Below, piece by piece: positions 15,686 to 23,495 of a stretch of DNA of 39,442 nt. Each line of letters begins with the position of its first letter. Positions within the stretch are counted from its first letter, which is position 1. Under the pieces are notes generated by a model. The model worked only from the letters and a program-made list of their open reading frames with translations, was not told where the DNA came from and made no database searches. The DNA comes from UBA5070 sp039798065. Its GTDB lineage: Bacteria > Fibrobacterota > Fibrobacteria > UBA5070. A program made the position numbers and the translations under genes. The stretch is taken from positions 1 to 39,442 of the forward strand of contig JBDKGS010000007.1 of NCBI GenBank assembly GCA_039798065.1, read 5' to 3'.

Positions 15686-18676
15686 ATGAAGATCTCCGAT
15701 GTTTCGATCCGTTCGTTGTGCGTGTCGGGCTTGTTGCTTGGCATGTCCAGCGTCTTCGCGCAGACCCCGGTCGATTTGTCGGGAATTGTCTACGACCAGG
15801 ACAACAAGCCCCGTGTGGGCGTGATCGTCAGTCTGGCCTCCGACCTTGCCGACACCACGGGTGCCGACGGCAAGTGGTCCATCCAAGGACAGTTCGTGGC
15901 CGTGAAGCCGATCGCGAATCGTTCTGCCAGTCTGAGGTGGTTGGGTGGCGATCTGGTCACCCAGTTCGATGTCCCAACGCTGGTGAGTGCCGACCTGTTC
16001 GACGCTTCCGGGCGTCGCTTGGCCAATCTCCCTGCCCGCATGGTGTTGTCCGGCACGCAATCCATCGCGCTGAATCTTCCCGTCTCCTCTGGAGCCCGTT
16101 GGTTGCGCGTGCGCACAGGCAACACATCCACGGTCCTCTCTGCCCGTTCGGGCGTCCAGGTTCCATCCGTCGCCTTGCCGGCAGGACTGGCGCGCCAGGC
16201 AGGAATTGTCGAGCAAATCCTGTCGTACAGCTTCCAAGGGCAGATCGTGACCGAAGACCAGCTTCCGTCGCTGATCCAATCGGGCTTGCTCAAGTGGATC
16301 CAGGACTACCGCTTGTCGGCTCCCATCGCGCTCGATTCGCGGGTGAAGGTCGACTCGGTCTGGGCCTGGTTCAAGGGCGGCTCGATGGCCCATCCCATCC
16401 GGGCGCGCATGGCTTGCGACACCATCAACCAGTTGATTTCGGGCCGCGTTTACACGGTGAAGTCGCAGGATCCCGCGGCGGTGTATTCGTTCCGGACCTG
16501 GATCAACGTGTACGGCAACGGCAACCACCTCACGGCGATTTCTGACACCATCGGCTTCACGACGCTTTTCGGCGATATCGCCTGGACGCGCGGCTTTTCG
16601 CTGGGCAACGCGTTTCCCGACGGCAAGATCGTTTCGATCGATTCCGTCGAGATCGGGACCGGTCTCGACCTGTCCATGCGCTTGGCTTACTTGGACACCG
16701 CCAGCCACCGCGTGAAGGATTCTGTCATCAAGGCCGAATGGGACTTGGCCGAAGGATTGGGGTGGCGCGCTTCGGCGAGCCTTCCCCCGAAGGCGATCGC
16801 CAAGTGGAACGTGGCGGGAATCGACACGATAAAGCTTCGGGTGATGGACAAGGATTCGAACGTGGCAATTCTTGTCAAGCCGATCAAAGTGGTGAACTCG
16901 AGGGCGGCGATGCGCTTGACCAGCGGCCCAGCAGACACTGTCATCACCCCTTCCGACACGGTGTCGTTTCAGCTGTTCGTGCGCGACACATCGGGTGTGT
17001 CGCGAGTGATCTGGGGCTACGGTGACGGCAAGTTCGACACCACGAAGACGGGATCCGTCCACGCGGTGAAGCATGGCTATCCCGGGCCATCTGTGGTGGT
17101 GGTGGGCAAGGATTCGACGTTCGCGTTGACTGTGACGGTGATCGACAGCCTTGGTGGGAGCACGACGCAGAAATTGTCGAATGTGAAAGTGTCCAACTTG
17201 GTGTTGGGCGGGAACGTGACGGGTGCCACCTCGGGCTTGGTGAATACGGCTTACCCGTTCGCTGTGACGGTGGTGCCTGCGGGCAAGAAGATTGCGCATG
17301 CCGAATGGGACTTGGACGATGGCCAAGGCTGGCGTGCTGGAAGTGCCACGATCTACTCGGCCAAGTGGCTGAAGCCGGGCTCCTACACCGTGAAGGTCCG
17401 CTTGACCGACAAGGACAGCAATGCCGTGACGCTGACTGCGAATCCCATCTCGATCACCAATACCAAGTCGACATTGTCGATCACGTCAATTGCGGATCCA
17501 TCCTTGGCGAATCCGGGCACACACGACACGATCGTCACGCCGGGCGACGAAGTGACCTTTACTTTGAACGCAACCGATGTGGACGGTATCCAGGCTTGGC
17601 TGTGGAGCTTTGGGGATGGCACTCCGATCGCTACAACAGCAACTGGATCTACCAAGCACACCTACCCAGGTGTGGACGTTGTACCGGCGAGCACGGCCAA
17701 ACATTGCACGCTGTCGGTACAGGTGGTCGATTTGCTGGGCGACACCACCAGCTTCGCGCGAGTCGCGGTGGTCAAGGATACCAACGATGTGCCACAAATT
17801 GTCAGTCAGCCGGACACGTTCAGCTACATCACAACCATGCACACTGTGAAAACATCGGCGACCGATCTTGGGAAGATCGCACGCTATGAATGGAGCGCGG
17901 ACGGTGTGGTCTTCCGAGGGACATTGGCTGCGGATACAATATTCAAAATGTCAGATACAGCAACGTCGAACTTCAGTGCGTATGTCCGCGCGGTGGACGG
18001 AGATGGGAATGCATCGAAGGTGGATACCATTCGAATCGTCACTTATGGCGAGATGATTGATGCCCGAGACAATCAGAAATACATGTACATCAAAATCGGA
18101 AGCCAGACCTGGATGGCGAAAAATTTGAATTACGCTGCGGATAGCTCGTGGTGGTACAATAACTCGGCCGATAGTGGGGCGAAATACGGGCGGCTCTATT
18201 CATGGGCAAGTGCGATGGGGCTTGCGGACACCTGTAATACAAAGAACTGTTCATCTGAAATGACCACGAAGCACAAAGGAGTCTGCCCGGTCGGCTGGCA
18301 TGTAGGAGACTCCTTGGAATGGGAGGAGTTGATTGCTTATTGCGGTGGGCGAGTGGTGGCCGGCGGCCTCTTAAAAGCTAGAGGCGGTTGGAGTAGTGAT
18401 AAATCGGGTGCGCCTTCATGGGTAACTCATGACCCAGAAAAAGCTAACGGCAGCGATGCTTACGGGTTTAGCGCGTTTCCATCAGGAAGAAAAGATGAGC
18501 GAGCAGATCCGAATCCTGCATTTGTAGAAGCCGGCTATACGGCGAATTGGTGGTCTACAAATGGGCATTCAACGAATGCGGTAATATTTTATGCCGTCGC
18601 AGGAACAGATTTGGCCGGAGTGTGGGGAGGAGATTTGAAACGAAATCTATCCTCGGTCCGTTGCTTGAAAGATTAA
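15686..18676 (+). CDS. Large secreted protein with PKD-like repeats and a C-terminal FISUMP-type domain
   Basis: 996 residues from ATG 15686, chosen because it gives a signal peptide (MKISDVSIRSLCVSGLLLGMSSVFAQ); the in-frame ATG at 15602 adds 28 residues ahead of it. Residues about 30-75 look like a carboxypeptidase-regulatory-like domain (LSGIVYDQDNKPRVGVIVSL). PKD-like units follow, with VIWGYGDGKFDTTKTG and WLWSFGDGTPIATT...KHTYPG, and related units contain AEWDLDDGQGWRA. Residues 790-996 match the Fibrobacter succinogenes major paralogous domain: IGSQTWMAKNLNYAADSSWW, KYGRLYSWASAMG, GVCPVGWHVGDSLEWEELI, YGFSAFPSGRK, WWSTN and a final SVRCLKD. DNA coding for the last 250 or so residues is much more AT-rich than the rest. 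Role unknown; such proteins are thought to act at the cell surface. Confidence 0.85.
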   Translation: MKISDVSIRSLCVSGLLLGMSSVFAQTPVDLSGIVYDQDNKPRVGVIVSLASDLADTTGADGKWSIQGQFVAVKPIANRSASLRWLGGDLVTQFDVPTLVSADLFDASGRRLANLPARMVLSGTQSIALNLPVSSGARWLRVRTGNTSTVLSARSGVQVPSVALPAGLARQAGIVEQILSYSFQGQIVTEDQLPSLIQSGLLKWIQDYRLSAPIALDSRVKVDSVWAWFKGGSMAHPIRARMACDTINQLISGRVYTVKSQDPAAVYSFRTWINVYGNGNHLTAISDTIGFTTLFGDIAWTRGFSLGNAFPDGKIVSIDSVEIGTGLDLSMRLAYLDTASHRVKDSVIKAEWDLAEGLGWRASASLPPKAIAKWNVAGIDTIKLRVMDKDSNVAILVKPIKVVNSRAAMRLTSGPADTVITPSDTVSFQLFVRDTSGVSRVIWGYGDGKFDTTKTGSVHAVKHGYPGPSVVVVGKDSTFALTVTVIDSLGGSTTQKLSNVKVSNLVLGGNVTGATSGLVNTAYPFAVTVVPAGKKIAHAEWDLDDGQGWRAGSATIYSAKWLKPGSYTVKVRLTDKDSNAVTLTANPISITNTKSTLSITSIADPSLANPGTHDTIVTPGDEVTFTLNATDVDGIQAWLWSFGDGTPIATTATGSTKHTYPGVDVVPASTAKHCTLSVQVVDLLGDTTSFARVAVVKDTNDVPQIVSQPDTFSYITTMHTVKTSATDLGKIARYEWSADGVVFRGTLAADTIFKMSDTATSNFSAYVRAVDGDGNASKVDTIRIVTYGEMIDARDNQKYMYIKIGSQTWMAKNLNYAADSSWWYNNSADSGAKYGRLYSWASAMGLADTCNTKNCSSEMTTKHKGVCPVGWHVGDSLEWEELIAYCGGRVVAGGLLKARGGWSSDKSGAPSWVTHDPEKANGSDAYGFSAFPSGRKDERADPNPAFVEAGYTANWWSTNGHSTNAVIFYAVAGTDLAGVWGGDLKRNLSSVRCLKD

Positions 18677-18688
18677 GTGTGACCTGAC

Positions 18689-18730
18689 GAAAACTGTCAG
18701 CGGGGCCGTCGGGTCCTGCTGACAGTTTTC
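18689..18730 (+). terminator. Intrinsic terminator after the FISUMP protein gene
   Basis: Perfect 13-base arms GAAAACTGTCAGC (18689-18701) and GCTGACAGTTTTC (18718-18730), starting 13 bases after the stop. The arm ends give an imperfect U-tract on both strands. Confidence 0.7.
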
Positions 18731-18927
18731 ATGCTGTGACAGAGATGGCGGTATGGCCCGCCGGAGAGGACTTGGATCCAGGGAAGGCAGTCCAAGCCAC
18801 TCCGTAGCGCATTTGCTTGAAGGAAACAAAGCGTGGATTGGACAGTCCTCTTCTCCGCTTGTCTGCGCCAACACCACTTCGATAGGATAACCCCAGTGCG
18901 GGGAGACAGGCCAAAACCCCTTTCGGC

Positions 18928-20043
18928 TTATTCCGCCGCTGGAGCCTTCTCGCCCTTCTGCGCCAACTGCCCGCAAGCCGCCTGGATATCGCGCCCCTTG
19001 GGCTTGCGCTTGAACACCGCCAGCCCTTCGTTGCGCAGCGTCATTTCAAAACTGTCGATCTCGCCGTCACTAGGAGTTGCCATCTCGATATCGCGCGAAG
19101 CGTTCAGCGGAATGATGTTGATCTTGCAGTTGCGGCCCTTCAACAGCTCCACCACTTCCTTGGCGGCCTTGGGGGTGCAAGTGATGTCCTTGATCAGCAC
19201 GTATTCGTAGGTGACGGGCCAATCGGCCTTCACGCTCCACTCGTCGCCGGCTTCCAAGAGCTGGTGCAGCGGATGGCGCTTGTTCACCGGCATGACTTCG
19301 TCGCGCATGGTGTCGTTGGAACTGTTCAGCGAAATGGCCAAGTGATACTGCGGAGCCACATCGCCCAGCTCTTCAATTTTTGTCACCAGACCGGAAGTGG
19401 AGATGGTGATGCGCCGCGGCGACATGCCAAACCCTTTGGGGCTGGTCAACGTCTCGCAGGCGTGCAGCAAGGCGGGTAGGTTGTTGAGCGGTTCGCCCAT
19501 GCCCATGAAGACGATATTCGACAAGTTGGGCTGGTTGGTCTCGCGCAACCAGCGCTTCACATGCGCCACCTGCTGCAAAATCTCGCCGGATGTCAAATTC
19601 CGCAAAAAGCCCATCTGCGCCGTGCGACAAAAACTGCAGCCCATGGCGCAGCCCACTTGCGAGGAGATGCACGCGGTGCGGCGATCGTCTTCGGGGATCA
19701 TCACGGTTTCGAACTTTTTCCCGTCGGCGTCCTGGAAAGCCCATTTGGCGGTGCCGTCCATGGAAACCTGTTTCTCCACTTCGGTCAGAACGCCCACCTG
19801 GGCATTTTCTGTCAAGACGGCGCGAAGGTCCTTTGGCAGGTTCGTCATCTGATCAAACGACGTGGCGAGGTGTGTCCACAGCCATTCCTGCACCTGGGCG
19901 GCGCGGAACTTGGGCTGGCCTTGGGCGATCAGCCACTCTTGCAGCTCGGCAAAGGTCAGTTCGGAGAGAGTCTTTTGCCGTCCACGGCCATCGGTAGGTG
20001 TTTGCACGCTGGCCAAAATACACCCATCCACCCGGGGGCGCAT
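18928..20043 (-). CDS. rlmN: Dual-specificity 23S rRNA/tRNA adenine-C2 methyltransferase
   Basis: 371-residue radical-SAM methyltransferase that modifies A2503 of 23S rRNA and A37 of some tRNAs. The cluster motif CAMGCSFC supplies Cys132, Cys136 and Cys139, and the second conserved cysteine that forms the methyl-carrier adduct is Cys357 in QAACGQLA. Other family blocks are FETVMIPEDDRRTACISSQVG split across 111-131, NIVFMGMGEPLNN, GMSPRRITISTSGL, HLAISLNSSNDTMRDEVMPVN, EYVLIKDI and INIIPLNA. The start at 20043 has only a weak ribosome-binding site, and the first 22 residues are not typical, so translation may begin at a non-ATG codon a little downstream. It appears monocistronic. Confidence 0.96.
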   Translation of the reverse strand: MRPRVDGCILASVQTPTDGRGRQKTLSELTFAELQEWLIAQGQPKFRAAQVQEWLWTHLATSFDQMTNLPKDLRAVLTENAQVGVLTEVEKQVSMDGTAKWAFQDADGKKFETVMIPEDDRRTACISSQVGCAMGCSFCRTAQMGFLRNLTSGEILQQVAHVKRWLRETNQPNLSNIVFMGMGEPLNNLPALLHACETLTSPKGFGMSPRRITISTSGLVTKIEELGDVAPQYHLAISLNSSNDTMRDEVMPVNKRHPLHQLLEAGDEWSVKADWPVTYEYVLIKDITCTPKAAKEVVELLKGRNCKINIIPLNASRDIEMATPSDGEIDSFEMTLRNEGLAVFKRKPKGRDIQAACGQLAQKGEKAPAAE

Positions 20044-20092
20044 GATTTGTTCCCACGTCCGCGCGGGTTTGCAGTTGCATCTCCGTCGCTTT

Positions 20093-20148
20093 GTAGGGGC
20101 GACCGCCGCGAGGCGGTGGTGCCGCAGGCGCCATTCATGAATCGCCCC
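20093..20148. repeat. Dispersed palindromic repeat, second copy of the GTAGGGGCGA family
   Basis: Starts GTAGGGGCGA, contains the inner hairpin CCGCC GCGA GGCGG, and closes with ATTCATGAATCGCCCC. The outer ends match the copy at 2748-2771. It sits in the 136-base gap between rlmN and the DedA-family gene. Confidence 0.6.
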
Positions 20149-20179
20149 AAGCGTGTACGGTAGGTGAGCGGAGCCGAAC

Positions 20180-20830
20180 CTACCCCCGCCGCGACTTCAC
20201 GGCTGCGATCACCATGGGTACCAGCGAAACCACCACGATCCCCATCACCACCACCGAAAAATTCTTTTGGACCCAAGGGATGTTGCCGAACAGGTAGCCC
20301 CCGCCCAGGCACAACCCAACCCAAAGGACCGCTCCAAGCGCCGAGAACGTCAAAAACCGCAGGTAGTTCATGCGTCCAAGCCCCGCAACGAACGGCGCGA
20401 AGGTGCGCACGAAGGGCGCAAATCGGGCTGCCACCACGGTGGCGCCTCCCCAGCGCTCGTAGAAGGCATGGGTCTGGTCCAGGTATCTCTTGTTCAGGAT
20501 CTTGGACTCGTAGGAAAACGGAATCTTGGCCCCTAAAAGCCGGCCTGTCCAGTAATTGACCTGATCGCCGCACAAGGGGGCGGCAAGCAACAAGATCGCC
20601 AGCAGTTCGATCCTCAGAGCTCCATTGGTCGATGCAGCTAGTGCTCCAGCCGCAAACAACAGGGAGTCGCCCGGCAGGAACGGCGTCACCACAAAGCCTG
20701 TCTCGCAGAAGACGATCAGGAACAATATGGCGTACACCCAAGGCCCATAGCTCCGGAAGAGCTCAGCCAGGTGGACATTCACATGCAAAACGAAGTCGAT
20801 CAGGCTCAGTAGAGTTTCCACGAAACACAA
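20180..20830 (-). CDS. DedA/VTT-family membrane protein
   Basis: 216 residues with a long N-terminal hydrophobic stretch and at least four further membrane segments. Family motifs are FCETGFVVTPFLPGDSLLFAAGAL, GDQVNYWTGRLLGAK, ARFAPFVRTFAPFVAGLGRM and the following FLTFSALGAVLWVGLCLGGGYLFG. DedA proteins act in inner-membrane homeostasis; some members flip undecaprenyl phosphate or phosphatidylethanolamine. The catalytic-style acidic and arginine residues of the family (Glu in FCETG, Arg in FVRTF) are present. It lies upstream of rlmN on the same strand, with the palindromic repeat between them, so co-transcription is uncertain. Confidence 0.92.
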   Translation of the reverse strand: MCFVETLLSLIDFVLHVNVHLAELFRSYGPWVYAILFLIVFCETGFVVTPFLPGDSLLFAAGALAASTNGALRIELLAILLLAAPLCGDQVNYWTGRLLGAKIPFSYESKILNKRYLDQTHAFYERWGGATVVAARFAPFVRTFAPFVAGLGRMNYLRFLTFSALGAVLWVGLCLGGGYLFGNIPWVQKNFSVVVMGIVVVSLVPMVIAAVKSRRG

Positions 20831-20916
20831 GCTAATCGATCCTTCACCCGTTGATCATGACACGGGAGTTACATTCTCCCGCTCTCCCTCTCTACACAAC
20901 TGCCAGGAGCCGGAAA

Positions 20917-21483
20917 ATGGGTCAGATTCCTTCCAATCTTTGGAAGAAGCGCATGCGCGTCCAGATCGAGGGCGTGCCTTATGTGTTCATCGAAGTGGAA
21001 TTCGTGAAGCCCGGCAAGGGCCAGGCCTTCCTGCGCTGCCGCCTCAAGTCGCTCCTGGACGGTCGACAGCTGGAACGCACCTTCAAGTCGGGCGAATCGC
21101 TGGAAGAGGCGATTGTGGAAGAATTCCCCATCCAGTTCTTGTACACCGACAACACGACCTGGCACTTCATGAACCAGGAGAACTACGAAGAAGTAGATCT
21201 CACCAAGGACCAGATGGACGGAGCCGAACGGTTCCTGCTCCCCGAAATGGTCTGCAGCGTCATGATGTTCGAAGGCAAGCCCATCGGCGTGACCCCGCCC
21301 ACCTGGGTGGAGCTCACCATCACCTATTGCGAGCCGGGCCTCAAGGGCGACACCACCAACACCCCCTTCAAGCCTGCCACGTTGGAAACCGGCGCCACCA
21401 TCGCCGTTCCGCTTTTCGTGGAAAACGGCGAGAAGATCAAGATCGACACCCGCGACGGCACCTATGCCGAGCGCGTGAAGTAG
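20917..21483 (+). CDS. efp: Elongation factor P
   Basis: 188 residues. EF-P enters the ribosome E site and relieves stalling at polyproline stretches. The KOW-like N-terminal domain reads VEFVKPGKGQAFLRCRLKSL, with the modifiable tip lysine at position 34 (PGKGQ), the context of beta-lysylated EF-P, so an EpmA-type modification is possible though not shown. Two OB-fold domains follow (PIQFLYTDNTTWHFMNQENYEEV; VELTITYCEPGLKGDTTN; TGATIAVPLFVENGEKIKIDT). ATG 20917 is preceded by AGGAG at a good distance; the in-frame ATG at 20851 adds 22 residues not found in the family. The large Pro-containing secreted proteins nearby are the kind of client EF-P serves. Confidence 0.97.
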   Translation: MGQIPSNLWKKRMRVQIEGVPYVFIEVEFVKPGKGQAFLRCRLKSLLDGRQLERTFKSGESLEEAIVEEFPIQFLYTDNTTWHFMNQENYEEVDLTKDQMDGAERFLLPEMVCSVMMFEGKPIGVTPPTWVELTITYCEPGLKGDTTNTPFKPATLETGATIAVPLFVENGEKIKIDTRDGTYAERVK

Positions 21484-21651
21484 GTTTTCGCAACGCCCTT
21501 TTGCCTGCGGGAGCTGCAATGTGAACGCACAGCGTACAACTTGCAACCCATTCTAGAGAAAGCCATTGCGGGAATGGACATCCAGGTCTACTTTCCACAA
21601 CGGCCAGTCCTTCCAAACCACTGCCATCCATCCAACCAATAGGGAGCACTC

Positions 21652-23295
21652 ATGAAAAAGCTCTATCCTGTCCTGGCGGCAATCGCCTTATCGGCAGTCG
21701 GTGCGCACGCCGACTGGGTGTTGAACACCTACCCCGTAGCCGCGGCCGACTCTGTCGAGGTCAACGCACTGTACGGCGTTCAGTCCTTCCAGAACAAGTC
21801 GTCGTCCGTCACCACCAAGGTGACCGCTGGCACCCCCGGCTCCGTCAGCCTGGTTGCCACCAAAATCGCTTCCGATGGCACCGAAGGCTACACCGCCAAC
21901 ATCGGCATGCTGCACCCCCTCACCCCAGATTGGGGAGTCTACGACCTCACCGGTTTGACCGGCGTGTCCTTCGAGTACCAGAACACCGCCAAGATCACGG
22001 AAGTGCTCGCGGTTTCGTTCGGTTCCAAGGCTTACTCCGATGAGATCGCCAGCGCAGGCACGGTGTACGAAGCCACTCTCGCCAGCGCCACCCAGCTGGC
22101 CGCCACCACCGGCACCACTTGGAAGAAGGGTGAAGTCGCCATTCTCGACTTCGCGACTCCCACCTGGTGGACGGCTCCCGCCGACTTCCCCACCATTGAG
22201 ACCGTGCTCAAGGAAGTCAAGAACATTCAGTTCGCGCCCAAGACCTTGTACACCGCTGACGGCGCACAGAACGGCACCGCTTGCAAAAAGTGCGTGACTC
22301 CTACCATGACCGCTGTGACCCTGAGCATCCGCAACATCACGTTGCTGGGTGTTGATGGCGGCGTGAAGTGGCCCAATGAAGACGGTCTTGGCTGCGTCGA
22401 CGCCACCCTGTCGATGCCCTTCTCTGACTTCGCCAGCGAATCTTCCAAGAACGCTCTTGGCGGCTACTTCTTCCCGTTCTCCGACTTCGATACCCTGGGC
22501 ACCAGCACCGACGAAGCCAAGGGCGCCTCGGTTGTGGACGACAGCGTCATCATGGGCGCTGACGAAACCGGCTCCTACTACCAGATCCTGGCCAAGCTGA
22601 ACAAGAAGGTCGGCGCCACCTACCACAAGTACTCCGGCTGGGCCGACCTCGGCACCAACTTCGGAACTGGCAAGTACGCGATTGGCACTGGCGTGACCGG
22701 CTTTGGCTTCGCTCTCGGTAGCCTTGGCATCAACGCCGAGCGCATCCAGACCATCGACTTCAAGGTCAAGATGACCACGGTCAGCGACACCGCTGTCCAC
22801 TTCGTCTCTCTGCCCGTCAAGGACTTGGTCGAGGCCGGCGCTGCTGGCAAGGTGGCTTGCATTCGCCCTTCCGACCTCAAGCAGGCTAGCTACGTGTCGG
22901 CCGCCCATATGGTTGCCTTCGATCCAGCTAAGATCGAACAGTTGTCTTGGGAAGCGAAGATCACCGACAACAAGATGTCCAGCATCGATACTGCTACCGC
23001 CAACTTCTACGTCTCCGACATCAAGTGGTACGGCGTGGAGGACGTCAAGCTCGGCGGCGCTATCGGCGTCAACAGCCGCAACCACGCCAAGACCTTCGCT
23101 GCCTACAGCAACGGCGTCTTGAGCCTCTCCGGCTTCTCGGGCGTGTCGTCCTTCGACGTCACCACCCTCGACGGCAAGGTTGTCGCTTCCTTCGCTTCGG
23201 CACCCCGCGTTTCGCTGGCCCTGCCCCGCGGCACCTACCTGCTGACCGCCAAGAACGGCAGCCTCTCGCAGAAGTTCGCGGTCGTCGGTCGCTAA
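21652..23295 (+). CDS. Secreted tandem CBM11/CIA30-like protein, paralogue 1
   Basis: 547 residues with a signal peptide (MKKLYPVLAAIALSAVGAHA). Two related beta-sandwich units follow. Unit 1 (about 21-240) contains LTGLTGVSFEYQNTAKITEV, TPTWWTAPADFPTIETVLKE, VKNIQFAPKTLY and LSIRNITLLGVD. Unit 2 (about 245-465) contains LGGYFFPFSDFDTLGTSTDE, KYSGWADLGTNFG, IQTIDFKVKM and FYVSDIKWYGVE. Closing each unit with a 'question of fit' strand then a ligand-site strand (xxIKWYG) is typical of CBM11 and CIA30 domains, so carbohydrate binding is inferred; no catalytic motif is visible. A CxxC (CKKC) lies in unit 1. The last 70 residues (FAAYSNGVLSLSGFSGVSSF to the end) look like a sorting or anchoring module. 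GGGAG precedes the ATG. First of four paralogues upstream of two cellulase genes. Confidence 0.8.
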   Translation: MKKLYPVLAAIALSAVGAHADWVLNTYPVAAADSVEVNALYGVQSFQNKSSSVTTKVTAGTPGSVSLVATKIASDGTEGYTANIGMLHPLTPDWGVYDLTGLTGVSFEYQNTAKITEVLAVSFGSKAYSDEIASAGTVYEATLASATQLAATTGTTWKKGEVAILDFATPTWWTAPADFPTIETVLKEVKNIQFAPKTLYTADGAQNGTACKKCVTPTMTAVTLSIRNITLLGVDGGVKWPNEDGLGCVDATLSMPFSDFASESSKNALGGYFFPFSDFDTLGTSTDEAKGASVVDDSVIMGADETGSYYQILAKLNKKVGATYHKYSGWADLGTNFGTGKYAIGTGVTGFGFALGSLGINAERIQTIDFKVKMTTVSDTAVHFVSLPVKDLVEAGAAGKVACIRPSDLKQASYVSAAHMVAFDPAKIEQLSWEAKITDNKMSSIDTATANFYVSDIKWYGVEDVKLGGAIGVNSRNHAKTFAAYSNGVLSLSGFSGVSSFDVTTLDGKVVASFASAPRVSLALPRGTYLLTAKNGSLSQKFAVVGR

Positions 23296-23327
23296 GACCT
23301 GACAACGCGTCTCTGAACTGAGATTCG

Positions 23328-23363
23328 GGGCCTCCTTCGCGAAAGCGGGGAGGCCTTTTTGTT
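23328..23363 (+). terminator. Intrinsic terminator after paralogue 1
   Basis: GGCCTCC, a loop holding CGCGAAAGCG, and GGAGGCC followed by TTTTT. It starts about 30 bases past the stop and is repeated after paralogue 2. Confidence 0.88.
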
Positions 23364-23378
23364 TTGACAGAAATTGAC

Positions 23379-23407
23379 TTGATTCTCCGGCGCATTGTGG
23401 ATAGAAT
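23379..23407 (+). promoter_or_regulatory. Promoter of paralogue 2
   Basis: TTGATT (23379-23384), a 17-base spacer and TAGAAT (23402-23407). TTGACA and TTGACT also occur just upstream, so the -35 choice is open. The initiation site would leave a leader of about 80 bases. Confidence 0.55.
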
Positions 23408-23495
23408 GAACTTGTGCGGTCGGCGACGCGACCAAAATGGCGAAGGCACCAGGAACAGCTTTCGCAACTCAGAACCCCTCATCGAGGATTCCCCA

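Larger units (their letters stand above)
23065..23480 (+). repeat. Direct repeat unit A: 3' end of paralogue 1, terminator, promoter and leader
   Basis: About 415 bases nearly identical to 24942-25357 (I count ten differences including one single-base insertion). The repeat covers the C-terminal module, stop codon, terminator and the next gene's promoter. Confidence 0.9.

Noticed and set aside
15488..17326. 612-codon open frame on the minus strand opposite the PKD/FISUMP gene
   Set aside because: Low-complexity His/Arg/Gly-rich translation without family features, antisense to a gene with a signal peptide and PKD motifs; the frame ends where the DNA becomes AT-rich.
18053..18676. FISUMP-type domain considered as the variable target of a diversity-generating retroelement
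   Set aside because: No reverse transcriptase gene and no template-repeat copy of this region appear anywhere in the window.
21688..23085. 465-codon open frame antisense to paralogue 1
   Set aside because: Gly/Val/Asp/His-rich with no domain; it mirrors the codon pattern of the sense gene and breaks up in the other paralogues.
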